Notes under the pieces: model-generated
Told to the model about the DNA's origin: nothing
Database searches by the model: none
What the model saw: the letters and a program-made list of their open reading frames with translations, nothing else
Program-made: the position numbers and the translations under genes
Part shown: piece after piece, positions 8,694 through 17,611 of the stretch
How the letters are laid out: each line of letters opens with the position of its first letter
Numbering within the stretch: position 1 is the first letter of the stretch
Assembly (NCBI RefSeq): GCF_003952165.1
Contig: NZ_RXFT01000012.1
Location: 62,001 to 126,000 of the forward strand
Source of the DNA: Variovorax guangxiensis
Lineage (GTDB): Bacteria > Pseudomonadota > Gammaproteobacteria > Burkholderiales > Burkholderiaceae_C
Length of the DNA: 64,000 nt
Direction: 5' to 3'

Positions 8694-11600
8694 ATGCAGG
8701 ACGCAGTCACCAATCCCACGCACGCGGCGTCGCAGCCGAATTTGCCCGAGCCGCTGGAGATTCCGGGTTACGAGTTGCTGGAGGAGCTGGGCGCCGGCGG
8801 CTACGGCATCGTCTATCGCGCATTGCAGCGAAGCACGGGCACCGTGGTCGCGATCAAGGTCGTGAAGCTGCAGGTGGGCAGCCAGCGCGTGGCGCGCTTC
8901 CATCGCGAGACGAAGCTGTGCGCCTCGCTGCACCATCCGCACATCGTGCAGCTGCTCGACAAGGGCGAGCAGGGGCCCTGCGTCTACGGCGTCTTCGAGT
9001 ACGTGCCCGGAGAAACGCTCACCAGCCTGATCCGGCGCAAGGGCGCGCTCACGGCCACCGAGACCGGCCACCTGATGGCCGAGGTGCTCGACGCACTCGA
9101 CTGCGCGCACAGCGCGGGCATCGTGCACCGCGACCTGAAGCCCGACAACGTGATGGTCACGTTCACCGGCGCCGTTCCGCACGCGAAGGTGCTGGACTTC
9201 GGCATCGGCACCGTCATTCCCTCGAACCGCGGCGACGAGTTCCCCACGCTCACGATGACCGACGAGGCCCTGGGCACGCCGGCCTACAGCGCGCCCGAGC
9301 AGCTGCGCGGCGAGCCGCCGGGCGTGAAGTCCGACCTGTACGCGTGGGGCCTGATGTTCATCGAGTGCCTCACCGGTGCGCCCGCCATCCGCGGCGCCTC
9401 GGCGGCGGAGATCCTTCACCAGCAGCTCAGCCCGCAGGAGGTGCCGTTGCCCGCAGAGATCGCCAGCCACCCGGTCGCCTCCGTGCTGCGCCAGGCGCTG
9501 CGCAAGAAGGCGGCCGACCGCAGCGATTCCGCCGCCACCTTGCTGGCCGAACTCGGACGCCTGCGGCTGGACGACCTCGTGGGCGTGCTGCGTTCGGCCA
9601 AGCAGGCGCAGGACGAAGCGCTCGCGCAGACCGTGATCACCACGCGCGGCTTCTCCGAGAAGCGCCAGCTCACCGTGCTGTGCTGCAGCGTCTCGGTGTG
9701 GCCCGACGCGGCCGACGACGAGAGCGCCGACGAGGCCCTGCCTTCCGACATCGAGAACCTGGAGCTGCTGCAGCGCAACGAACTGGCCCTGTTCTCCGAG
9801 ACCGCCACGCGCCGCGGCGGCCTGCTGGCGGGCACGCTGGGCGACCGGATGATCGTGCTCTTCGGCTATCCGCACGCCAGCGACACCGACGCGCGGCAGG
9901 CCGGCCGCACGGCCATGGAACTCATCGCCCTGAGCCGCCAGCGCTCCGCCGCCATCGAGCAGGAACACGGCGTGCACCTCGGCATCCGCATGGGCATGCA
10001 CACCGGCATGGCGATCGTCGCGGCCGGCGAGATCCCCTCGGGCCATGCCGTCAACGTCGCGGTGCGGCTCGAAGGCGTGGCCGACACCGGCACGCTGCTG
10101 GCGAGCGAGAGCAGCTACCGCCTGCTGAGCCGCCACGCGAGCTTCGACAAGGCCGGCACCGTCACGCTGCCGGGCCAGTCAGGCGGCATCCAGACCTACC
10201 GCCTCGGTGGCGAGCAGCAGGCGCTGGCCTCCGACGGCTTCGCCGAGCAGGCGCTGCACAAGGCGTGCATCGGCCGCGAGGCCGAGCTGCAGCAGCTGCG
10301 CTCGGCATGGACCCGGGCCCGCGAAGGGCAGGGCGGCGCGGTGTGGATTCGCGGCGAGCCGGGCATCGGCAAGTCGTGCCTGGCCGACGTGCTGCGCGAG
10401 CAGGTCGCCAAGGAAGGCCTGCAGACTGTCGTCGCGCAGTGCCAGCCCGAGAACCAGAACAACGCGCTGACGCCGTTCCTCGCGCTGCTGCGCCAGCGGC
10501 TCGACGCCATGCCCGACGCCGCTTCGCCCGAGGCCCGCCGCGAGCGCCTGCGCGAGGCCCTGCAGGCCGCAGGCTGCGATGGCGAGGCCGTGCTGCCGAT
10601 CTTCTGCGCGTGGCTGTCGCTGCCGCTGGGCGACCGTGCGCCGAGCCAGATGTCGCCGCCGATGCAGAAGGCGCTGCTGCTGCAGTCGATCGCGCAGTGG
10701 CTGCTGCACATGGCCGAGACCTCGCCGTTGCTGCTGCTTCTGGAGGACGTCCACTGGGCCGACCCCACGACCATCGAGTTCGTCGAGCAGCTCATCGCCC
10801 AGCTGCCGCAGCGGCGCGTGCTGCTGGTGCTCACCGCGCGCCCCGAATGGGTGAAGCCCGAGGCCATGCAGGCCGAGTGCATCGAGGTGCGCCGGCTCGA
10901 AGATGTGCAGGCCGCCGAGCTGGCGCGGCAGGCGCTGGCGCCGCGCGCCGTCGCGCCGCAGGTGATCGACAACGTGGTGCAGCGCACCGACGGCGTGCCG
11001 CTGTTCATCCAGGAAATGGCGCGCATGATGCTCGACGCCTACCTGGTCGAGAAGGACCACGTCTGGGTCTTCAAGGACACGGCGCAGCCGGCGGCGATTC
11101 CGGTCACGCTGCGGGACTCTCTGGTGAGCCGCTTCGACCGGCTCGGCGCCGTCAAGGGCCTGCTGCAGCTCGCCGCCACCATCGGGCGCCAGTTCGAGGC
11201 CGAACTGCTGTGCGCCTGCTCGGGCAAGAGCGCCGAGGCGATGGACAAGGACATGTCCGTGCTGCTCGACGCGGGCCTGGTCGCGCCTGCGGGCCAGCCG
11301 GGCAGCTTCATCTTCCGCCACGCGCTGATCCGCGACACCGCCTACGAGAGCATGCTGGTCGCGCAGCGCCGGCAGCTGCACCGCAACGTCGCGCAGACGC
11401 TGATCGACAGCCAGCCGCAGCACGTGGCTAGCGAGCCCGGCAGCGTGGCCCAGCACTGGGCCGACGCCGACGAGCACGCGCAGGCGGTGGCGCTGGCGGT
11501 GCGCCAGCTGCGCATCACGCAGCACCGCTCGCTCAACGACGAAACGATTTCCTACGCGCAACACATCGACGGCTGGATGGCGCACCTGGAAGGTGAGGCG

Positions 11601-12731
11601 CAGCGCGAGGCGCGGCTGGACGTGAACAGCTACGTCACGCAGGCCATGATGAACAAGTACGGCTGGGCGCATGCGCAGGTGGTCGACCGCATCGCGCTGT
11701 CGCAGGAACTGCTGTCCGACGAGGTGCCGCGCGAGAAGCAGGTGCAGCACCTGTGGACGCTGATCACCTTCCACCACGTGGCGAGCAACCGCGCCGAGGT
11801 GCAGCAGCTGAGCAACCGCCTGCTCGACCAGGCCGTGCAGCAGCAGGACCAGGGCGTGTTCGTCGCGGCGCAGACCTACCTCGGCCTCGCGCACTACTCC
11901 GACGGCGACTTCGAGCGCGCCGAGCAGTCGCTCACCGACGCCGTCGAGCGCTACAACCCCGAGGCCCACGCGCACCATGCGGCCGACTTCGGCTTCGACA
12001 CCCGCGTGTGGGCGACCACCGGCCGCGCGCTGGTGCGCTGGTTCGCGGGCCACGACGCCGCCGCGCGCGCCGACGCCACCAATGCCGTGCGCTGGGCTCG
12101 CGAGATGTCGCACATCCCGTCGCTGAGCATGGCGCTGCTCTACCAGAGCCTGGGCCACCAGGGCCGCAACGACAAGGCGCGCGCGCTGGTGAGCACCGGC
12201 GAGCTGCTGGGCATCACGCAGCGCTACGGCCTGCCGGCGTTCCAGGGCTACGCCGAGATCATCCGCTGCTGGGCCACAGGCGACGTCGACAACATCGCGG
12301 CGGCCGATGCCTGGATACAGGCACTGTGGGCCATGGGCTGCCGCTATTGCCAGACCTACTACCGCGCCTTCGCCGCCGACACGCTGGCCGCCAACGGCCG
12401 CTGGGACGAGGCGCTGGAGCGCATCGACGAATGCCTGCGCATGACCGACGAGCTCAAGGAAGGGCTCTACCGCTCGGAGCTGCACCTGCAGAAGGCCCGC
12501 TACCTGCAGGCCGCCGGCGGCGACCGCGAGACGGTGGCCGCGTGCTTCGCGAAGGCGGCCGAGGTGGCGCGCGAGGGCGCCAAGCACAGAACCGAATACG
12601 AGGCCCTGGCGGCGATGCAGGCATTGGCGGATTCCGCCTCGCCGGACATTGCCGAGCGCCTGAAGAATCTGGCCGGCCTGCGGCCGGAGTTGCCCGCGCG
12701 CGTGCCGACGCACGCGCCGATTTCCTCTTGA
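8694..12731 (+). CDS. TOMM-system Ser/Thr kinase / cyclase / ATPase / TPR fusion protein
   Basis: A 1345-residue cytoplasmic sensor-regulator with the architecture of the family described as TOMM system kinase/cyclase fusion. (1) Protein kinase, about residues 25-300: glycine loop GAGGYG from residue 33, Lys55, HRDLKPDN with Asp147, DFG Asp168 and GTPAYSAPEQL, so it looks active. (2) Class III cyclase-like domain, about 325-500: the first metal Asp is replaced (LTVLCCS, Ser332), while GD (Asp384) and NVAVRLE remain. (3) AAA-type ATPase: Walker A GEPGIGKS 554-561, Walker B LLLLLEDVHWAD around 684. (4) A helical TPR-like region to the end. ATG 8694 was preferred to GTG 8619. It leads the island and presumably controls it. 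Confidence 0.88.
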   Translation: MQDAVTNPTHAASQPNLPEPLEIPGYELLEELGAGGYGIVYRALQRSTGTVVAIKVVKLQVGSQRVARFHRETKLCASLHHPHIVQLLDKGEQGPCVYGVFEYVPGETLTSLIRRKGALTATETGHLMAEVLDALDCAHSAGIVHRDLKPDNVMVTFTGAVPHAKVLDFGIGTVIPSNRGDEFPTLTMTDEALGTPAYSAPEQLRGEPPGVKSDLYAWGLMFIECLTGAPAIRGASAAEILHQQLSPQEVPLPAEIASHPVASVLRQALRKKAADRSDSAATLLAELGRLRLDDLVGVLRSAKQAQDEALAQTVITTRGFSEKRQLTVLCCSVSVWPDAADDESADEALPSDIENLELLQRNELALFSETATRRGGLLAGTLGDRMIVLFGYPHASDTDARQAGRTAMELIALSRQRSAAIEQEHGVHLGIRMGMHTGMAIVAAGEIPSGHAVNVAVRLEGVADTGTLLASESSYRLLSRHASFDKAGTVTLPGQSGGIQTYRLGGEQQALASDGFAEQALHKACIGREAELQQLRSAWTRAREGQGGAVWIRGEPGIGKSCLADVLREQVAKEGLQTVVAQCQPENQNNALTPFLALLRQRLDAMPDAASPEARRERLREALQAAGCDGEAVLPIFCAWLSLPLGDRAPSQMSPPMQKALLLQSIAQWLLHMAETSPLLLLLEDVHWADPTTIEFVEQLIAQLPQRRVLLVLTARPEWVKPEAMQAECIEVRRLEDVQAAELARQALAPRAVAPQVIDNVVQRTDGVPLFIQEMARMMLDAYLVEKDHVWVFKDTAQPAAIPVTLRDSLVSRFDRLGAVKGLLQLAATIGRQFEAELLCACSGKSAEAMDKDMSVLLDAGLVAPAGQPGSFIFRHALIRDTAYESMLVAQRRQLHRNVAQTLIDSQPQHVASEPGSVAQHWADADEHAQAVALAVRQLRITQHRSLNDETISYAQHIDGWMAHLEGEAQREARLDVNSYVTQAMMNKYGWAHAQVVDRIALSQELLSDEVPREKQVQHLWTLITFHHVASNRAEVQQLSNRLLDQAVQQQDQGVFVAAQTYLGLAHYSDGDFERAEQSLTDAVERYNPEAHAHHAADFGFDTRVWATTGRALVRWFAGHDAAARADATNAVRWAREMSHIPSLSMALLYQSLGHQGRNDKARALVSTGELLGITQRYGLPAFQGYAEIIRCWATGDVDNIAAADAWIQALWAMGCRYCQTYYRAFAADTLAANGRWDEALERIDECLRMTDELKEGLYRSELHLQKARYLQAAGGDRETVAACFAKAAEVAREGAKHRTEYEALAAMQALADSASPDIAERLKNLAGLRPELPARVPTHAPISS

Positions 12732-12749
12732 ACCAAGGATGAAGTAATC

Positions 12750-13532
12750 ATGACTTTCCAAGTCCAAAGCGGTGATCCGCTGCTCGAGTTCCGCCTGGCC
12801 TACCTGCGCGCCATCGCCCGTTCGTGGCAGGACGACGCCTACCGCCGCGAACTGCTCGACCAGCAGGACATCCAGCCGATGCTGCACCGCGACTTCGGCC
12901 TGCCGACGGCCTGGCCGCAGCTGGACGTGTCGCTGTTCCAGAGCCCCGATCCGGCCCAGCGCGCCGAATGGAAGCCGATGCTCACCTCCGGCTGGGTCGG
13001 CCCCGACGATTCCTTCGTGATCGTTCTGCCGCAGGCACCGGCCTCGAACGCCACCGAAGCCCTGGCCGCCTACTACCAGCTGTTCCCGAACTTCATGGGT
13101 TCTTCCGCTGCCTTCGAGATTCCTCCCGGCATCGTGGGCGGCGCGCTGCCCACCGGCCTGGGCATTCCCGGCGGCAACGAGGGCTCGCTGCTGGCCTTCG
13201 GCGGCGTGGTGCTGCGCGCGATCGCCATCGCATGGCAGTCGCCCGAGCTGCAGTACGAGCTGACCCGCGACCCCGAGACCGACAAGGCGAACGTGCTGAG
13301 CCAATGGCTGGGCTACAACAACCCGTTCAACTTCAAGATCCTGTTCACCACCAACTCGGCCTTCACCTGGGACGCGACGAAGTGCGAATGGAACCAGAAG
13401 AACGCCGACGGCACCGCGATCAAGAACGCCATCCGCCTGAACTACCCGACGGCACCGGTGGAAGAGAACATGCGCGCCATCGCGCTGACCTCGTACAACA
13501 ACACGGGCGACCCCTATCCCTTCACCTGCTGA
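12750..13532 (+). CDS. TOMM precursor (BMA_0021-like, nitrile-hydratase-leader type)
   Basis: A 260-residue protein with AAGGATGAAG as ribosome-binding site, 18 bases after the kinase gene. It resembles the Burkholderia BMA_0021/BMA_0022 family of putative ribosomal-peptide precursors that carry a nitrile-hydratase-alpha-like leader. It has two related halves: residues 11-115 (LLEFRLAYLRAIARSW) and 147-258 (LLAFGGVVLRAIAIAW), joined by a Gly/Pro-rich linker 125-146 (PPGIVGGALPTGLGIPGG). Only two Cys occur, at 212 and at the very C-terminus (PYPFTC, Cys260). The modified core could be the C-terminal Thr-Cys or Ser/Thr residues near the linker; the sequence does not decide. Family membership is from memory. 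Confidence 0.75.
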   Translation: MTFQVQSGDPLLEFRLAYLRAIARSWQDDAYRRELLDQQDIQPMLHRDFGLPTAWPQLDVSLFQSPDPAQRAEWKPMLTSGWVGPDDSFVIVLPQAPASNATEALAAYYQLFPNFMGSSAAFEIPPGIVGGALPTGLGIPGGNEGSLLAFGGVVLRAIAIAWQSPELQYELTRDPETDKANVLSQWLGYNNPFNFKILFTTNSAFTWDATKCEWNQKNADGTAIKNAIRLNYPTAPVEENMRAIALTSYNNTGDPYPFTC

Positions 13533-13632
13533 GTCCGCGACAGGGCAGGAGCCGGCCGCAAGCGCGCCCGCGCTGCAGGGCGCCACGGCCACGCTCCTGC
13601 TGACGCTGGCCGCGCGCGCCAATTCCGGCGCC

Positions 13633-14391
13633 GTGGCCGATGCGTCGGTGTTCTCCGATCCCGAGGCACGGCGCATCGCCGCGTCGCTGCCTTTCGACAT
13701 CTCGGCCTATGCGGCCGACCCGGCCTTCGTGCGCAGCATCGTGCTGCGCGCCGCGCTCTTCGACCGCTTCGCGGCCGGTTTTCTTTCGGATCATCCCGAC
13801 GCCCTGTGCATCACGCTGGGCGCGGGGCTGTGCACGCGCCGCAGCCGGCTCGGCGCCGCCTCGGTGGCGCGCTCGCGCTGGCTCCACATCGACCTGCCCG
13901 ATGCCATCGGGCTGCGGGCGCAACACGTACCGCACGCCGATGAAGGCGAGGGCGCCGACATTGCCTGCTCCGTGCTCGACGAGCGCTGGCTCGACACCGC
14001 CGGCCTGCCGGGCGACCGGCCGGTGCTCGTGATGCTGGAGGGCGTGTGCCCCTACCTGCCGCAGTCTCCGCTGGAGACCGTGCTGCGCAGCCTTGCCGAT
14101 CGCTTCGCGCAAGGCACGGCACCCTGCGTCGTCGTGCTCGACCACGTGCATCCGGTGCTCGCGGCCCAGTCGATGGCCGTGGGCGGCATGCGGCTGCCGG
14201 TGGTTTCGGGCTTCGAGAACGCCGCGCAGATCGCGCGCCTGCATCCGTCGATGCGGGTGCTCTCGGAAGACCACATCTACGGGCAGTTCTCGGAAAAGCA
14301 CCGGCTCTTCGAAGCGGCATTCCGGGCCACGACCGGCGCATCGCCCTACGGCGTGGTGCGCCTCGGACTGGGGCGCCACGGCGATGAATAG
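13633..14391 (+). CDS. SAM-dependent O-methyltransferase, LCMT/TcmP-like, of the TOMM island
   Basis: A class I methyltransferase of the leucine-carboxyl/TcmP type: motif I LGAGLCTRRSRLG, WLHIDLPDAI as the acidic SAM-ribose loop, and LEGVCPYLP in place of EGVLMYL. It probably methylates the modified peptide or a carboxylate. The coordinates give 252 residues from GTG 13633, but the same frame is open from 13489 and reads LQGATATLLLTLAARANSG just upstream, which looks like the family's N-terminal helix. No ATG, GTG or TTG lies in that stretch, so the true start is uncertain. The gene overlaps the YcaO gene by eight bases. Confidence 0.75.
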   Translation: MADASVFSDPEARRIAASLPFDISAYAADPAFVRSIVLRAALFDRFAAGFLSDHPDALCITLGAGLCTRRSRLGAASVARSRWLHIDLPDAIGLRAQHVPHADEGEGADIACSVLDERWLDTAGLPGDRPVLVMLEGVCPYLPQSPLETVLRSLADRFAQGTAPCVVVLDHVHPVLAAQSMAVGGMRLPVVSGFENAAQIARLHPSMRVLSEDHIYGQFSEKHRLFEAAFRATTGASPYGVVRLGLGRHGDE

Positions 14392-16531
14392 CGCCGTGGC
14401 GCCCGATTTCTTCTCCGACGTCTTCCGCTGGCACGACAGGTTCCTGCCGCCGGTGGTGCTTCAAGACCGCCTGCTGCTGGCCAGCGAGAACGACCTGCTG
14501 GTGCTGGGCTCGCCCGGCGTCATGGCCCTGGAGCGGGTGCTTCGCGAAGGCGTCAGCCTCGCCGCCTATTGCCGTACCGGGGAAGCCGCCGCGCAGCTCG
14601 CGCAGATGCTCCATGCGCTGGAGACGCTGGCGCGCCAGGGGCTGGTCCGGTCTGTCGCGAAGGGCGACACCGATTCCTGGCTGGTTCCCGATTATTCGGC
14701 GGTGCCCGTGCGCACCGCCCTGTCCGGCGATGTGGACGCGGTCGCGCTGTCGAAGGCCGTCGGCGGCGATGTGCCCGGCCACTGGGCACGGTCGCTGCCC
14801 GCCGGCACCGGCCTCACCCTGGTCTTCTGCGACGACTATCTCGACCCCCGGCTTGCCGTCATCGACGCGCAGCAGCGTGCCGCGGGCCGGCCCTGGCTGC
14901 TGGTCAAGCCGACCGGCGAGCAGGCCATGGCCGGCCCGGTCTTCAGGTCCTCCAGCCCGTGCTGGCACTGCCTCGCGCATCGCTGGCTCCGGAACCGCCC
15001 GGCACGTGCCTGGTGGCAATCGCGCCACGGAAACGAAGAAAGCGGCGCGCCGGTGCGTGCCGGCGAAGGGCTCGTCGCCGAGCGTCTCGGCCAGCTGCTC
15101 CCGATCGCGCTCGACATCGTGGCGCAGGCGGATGGCGCCCAGGTGCGGACGCTGGATTCGCCGCAGCCTCATTTCGTTGCCGTCCGCCCGCAATGCCCGC
15201 ATTGCGGAACGCCGAATCTCGTGGCGCACCGGCAGCGCGAGCGCGTCGTGCTGGCGCCCGGCCTGCCCACCGCGAGCCACGACGGCGGCTGGCGCACCGT
15301 GCCGGCCTCGGTCACCGTGCAGCGGCTGATGCGCCATGTCAGCCCGCTCACCGGCGCGGTCGCGCGCATCGTGCCGCTGAACGCCGAGGCCGAGGGCGCG
15401 CTGACGGTCTACCGCAGCGAGATCTTCAGGACGCCGCCGGCCGGCGACGACGAACTGCCCGGCGTGCTGACCCAGGTGTGCCTGGGCAAGGGCATGGCGA
15501 TGGAGCAGTCCCGCGCCAGCGCGCTTTGCGAGGCGGCCGAGCGGCATTCGGCCTTCTTCCAGGGCGACGAGGCCTGGGTGATCGCGCCCGCGGCCGACCT
15601 GGACGCGCCCTGCATCGAGCCGCAGGCGCTGGCGCTCTTCAGCGACCGGCAGCGCGAACGCTTCCACACGCACAAGCCGCCGCACGCCGTGGCCACGTCC
15701 GCCGCGCCGCAGGAAGCAGCGTCATGGTGGACGCCCGCCTGGTCGCTGACCGCCGACGAGCCCCGCTACCTGCCGCTGGCCTTCTGCTTCGCCAACGCAC
15801 CGGCGCAGAGCCAGTTCCACGTGGGCTGGACCTCCAACGGCTGCGCGGCGGGGAATACGCGCGAGGAAGCCATCCTCCAGGGCTTTCTCGAACTGGTGGA
15901 GCGCGACGCCGCCGCCATCTGGTGGTACGGCCGGCACCGCAGGCCGGCGGTCGGGCTCGACAGCCTGTCTGCGGAGATCCTCCAGCGCATCGAGCGCACC
16001 TGCGGCCCGCGCTGGGAGCGCTGGGTGCTCGACATCACGCACGATTTCGGCATTCCGGTCGTCGTCGCCGTCGGTCGTCATCTGGACACGGGCGCCTGGG
16101 CCGTCGGCTTCGGGTGCAGCCCCGACCGGGCGCTGGCATGCGAGCGGGCGCTCACGGAGATGAGCCAGCTGATCGCGGCCGGCAAGAGCTTCGCGGTGCC
16201 GGCCGCCGAATCCGGGGAGGAGGGGCCGCCGGCCTTTCTCCTGCCGGCAGGCGCCGCGCCGGTTGCGGCGGCCCCCGCCGCCCGGTCCGACATCGCCGGG
16301 GAGATCCGCCGCTGCGTCGGCATCGCCGCCTCGCTCGGCCTGGAAACCATCGTCCTGGACCACACCCGCCCCGATCTCCCCCTGTGCACGGTGAAGGTGG
16401 TGGTGCCGGGCCTGTGCCACATCTGGCCGGAGCTTGGCAATCCGCGCCTGTACGGCGTGCCGGTCGCCCTCGGATGGCGCGACACTTCCCTGCGCGAAGG
16501 CGACCTGAATCCGCAGGCGCTGTACGTGTGA
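14384..16531 (+). CDS. YcaO cyclodehydratase fused to leader-binding partner protein
   Basis: A 715-residue fusion that should convert Ser/Thr/Cys of the precursor to azolines using ATP. The N-terminal part (about 1-340) is the precursor-binding and docking module; CWHC (193-196) and CPHC (271-274) form a zinc tetrathiolate as in TOMM cyclodehydratase partners. The C-terminal YcaO domain has ASALCEAAERH (Glu383, Glu386, Arg387) and FLELVERDAAAIWWY (Glu506, Arg507, Asp508), matching ATP/Mg-binding motifs, then ALTEMSQL. The protein ends NPQALYV, without the proline-rich PxPxP tail of many TOMM YcaO enzymes. No flavin dehydrogenase is nearby, so the heterocycles may stay as azolines. Confidence 0.88.
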   Translation: MNSAVAPDFFSDVFRWHDRFLPPVVLQDRLLLASENDLLVLGSPGVMALERVLREGVSLAAYCRTGEAAAQLAQMLHALETLARQGLVRSVAKGDTDSWLVPDYSAVPVRTALSGDVDAVALSKAVGGDVPGHWARSLPAGTGLTLVFCDDYLDPRLAVIDAQQRAAGRPWLLVKPTGEQAMAGPVFRSSSPCWHCLAHRWLRNRPARAWWQSRHGNEESGAPVRAGEGLVAERLGQLLPIALDIVAQADGAQVRTLDSPQPHFVAVRPQCPHCGTPNLVAHRQRERVVLAPGLPTASHDGGWRTVPASVTVQRLMRHVSPLTGAVARIVPLNAEAEGALTVYRSEIFRTPPAGDDELPGVLTQVCLGKGMAMEQSRASALCEAAERHSAFFQGDEAWVIAPAADLDAPCIEPQALALFSDRQRERFHTHKPPHAVATSAAPQEAASWWTPAWSLTADEPRYLPLAFCFANAPAQSQFHVGWTSNGCAAGNTREEAILQGFLELVERDAAAIWWYGRHRRPAVGLDSLSAEILQRIERTCGPRWERWVLDITHDFGIPVVVAVGRHLDTGAWAVGFGCSPDRALACERALTEMSQLIAAGKSFAVPAAESGEEGPPAFLLPAGAAPVAAAPAARSDIAGEIRRCVGIAASLGLETIVLDHTRPDLPLCTVKVVVPGLCHIWPELGNPRLYGVPVALGWRDTSLREGDLNPQALYV

Positions 16532-16553
16532 GATCGCGTAGGAGAATGCGGCG

Positions 16554-17504
16554 ATGGCCATCTTCAGGAACAAGCTCGACCGGCGTGCCACCGTGCTGCG
16601 GCCGGTACATGCATTCGGCCGGCGCGCCTCGGTCTGCCAGACGGTGCTGCAGGCGCCCGACGTGTCCCAGGTCCACGCGATGGTGCGCTGGAGCCGGCAG
16701 GCGTGGGAAATCGCCGATCAGAGCCGCAACGGCACCACGCTGAACGGCCAGCGCCTGCCCAGCGGCCGCTGGACCGCGCTGCCGGCCGGCGCCGAGGTCC
16801 GCATGGGCATCGGCGACGAGTCGGTCTGGACCGTGGAAGACCTCTCGCCGCCGGCCACCTGCCTCTTTCCGTCCGGCGTCGACGAAGCCGGCGGCATCGT
16901 GGAGCTGAACCTGCGCGAGAACCTGCTGCCGGACGAGCACGAGCCCGAGGCGAACGTGTATTTCCAGGACGGCAAGTGGATGCTGGAGCACATCGACGGC
17001 ATCGAGCTGCTGAGCGACGGCGCCACGGTGCGCACCTCGTCCGGCACCTGGGAGTTCGTGCTGTGCGACGACCTGGACCTCACCTCCGAGACGCCCATAT
17101 CGACGCCCATGCCGGTGCCGATGTCGGCCGGCGTGGCCCTGCACTTCGAGGTCAGCCAGAACGAGGAGCACACCAGCCTGAACCTGGTGGCGCAGGGTAG
17201 GTCGGTGCCGCTGGGCGAGCGCATTCACCACTACACGCTGGTCACGCTGGCGCGCCTGCGCCAGAAGGACGCGCAGCGCGGCATCGCGCCGCAGAGCCAG
17301 GGCTGGGTCGGGCTCGACGAGCTGTCGCGCATGCTGGGGGTGGAGCCTTCCTACGTGAACATCCAGATCTTCCGCGCCAAGCACCAGATCCTGAACGCGC
17401 TGCCGGCGCACCTGGCCGAGCCGCCTTTGGTCGAGCGCCGGCGCGGTACCGTGCGCCTGGGCAACTACCCCTTCGAAATTCGTGGCGGAGCGCAACCTCT
17501 GTAA
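16554..17504 (+). CDS. FHA-domain protein with C-terminal wing-like domain
   Basis: A 316-residue protein starting at ATG 16554 after TAGGAG, 22 bases behind the YcaO gene. Residues about 20-90 form a forkhead-associated domain: GRRASVCQTVL, PDVSQVHAMVRW, and WEIADQSRNGTTLNGQRL, which is the canonical SxNGTxxNG turn. FHA domains bind phosphothreonine, so a natural partner is the kinase encoded first in the island. The C-terminal third (HHYTLVTLARLRQKD, then GWVGLDELSRMLGVEPSYVN and a basic segment) looks like a helix-turn-helix, making a phosphorylation-dependent regulator plausible. That function is inferred. Confidence 0.82.
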   Translation: MAIFRNKLDRRATVLRPVHAFGRRASVCQTVLQAPDVSQVHAMVRWSRQAWEIADQSRNGTTLNGQRLPSGRWTALPAGAEVRMGIGDESVWTVEDLSPPATCLFPSGVDEAGGIVELNLRENLLPDEHEPEANVYFQDGKWMLEHIDGIELLSDGATVRTSSGTWEFVLCDDLDLTSETPISTPMPVPMSAGVALHFEVSQNEEHTSLNLVAQGRSVPLGERIHHYTLVTLARLRQKDAQRGIAPQSQGWVGLDELSRMLGVEPSYVNIQIFRAKHQILNALPAHLAEPPLVERRRGTVRLGNYPFEIRGGAQPL

Positions 17505-17611
17505 TCGTCTGTAATTCAAATCACCCCCTGCGCTCCCTAGAGTGAGGTCCAGCACGGTGCCATCGTGGCCCGTACTGCCGCCCACCACTCTGTTTCATTC
17601 GGGAAGTCGTC

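Noticed and set aside
10179-13700. A very long open frame on the minus strand opposite the kinase and precursor genes
   Set aside because: Its translation is Arg/His/Gln-rich low-complexity without motifs, the hallmark of antisense frames in high-GC DNA; the plus-strand genes have clear domains.
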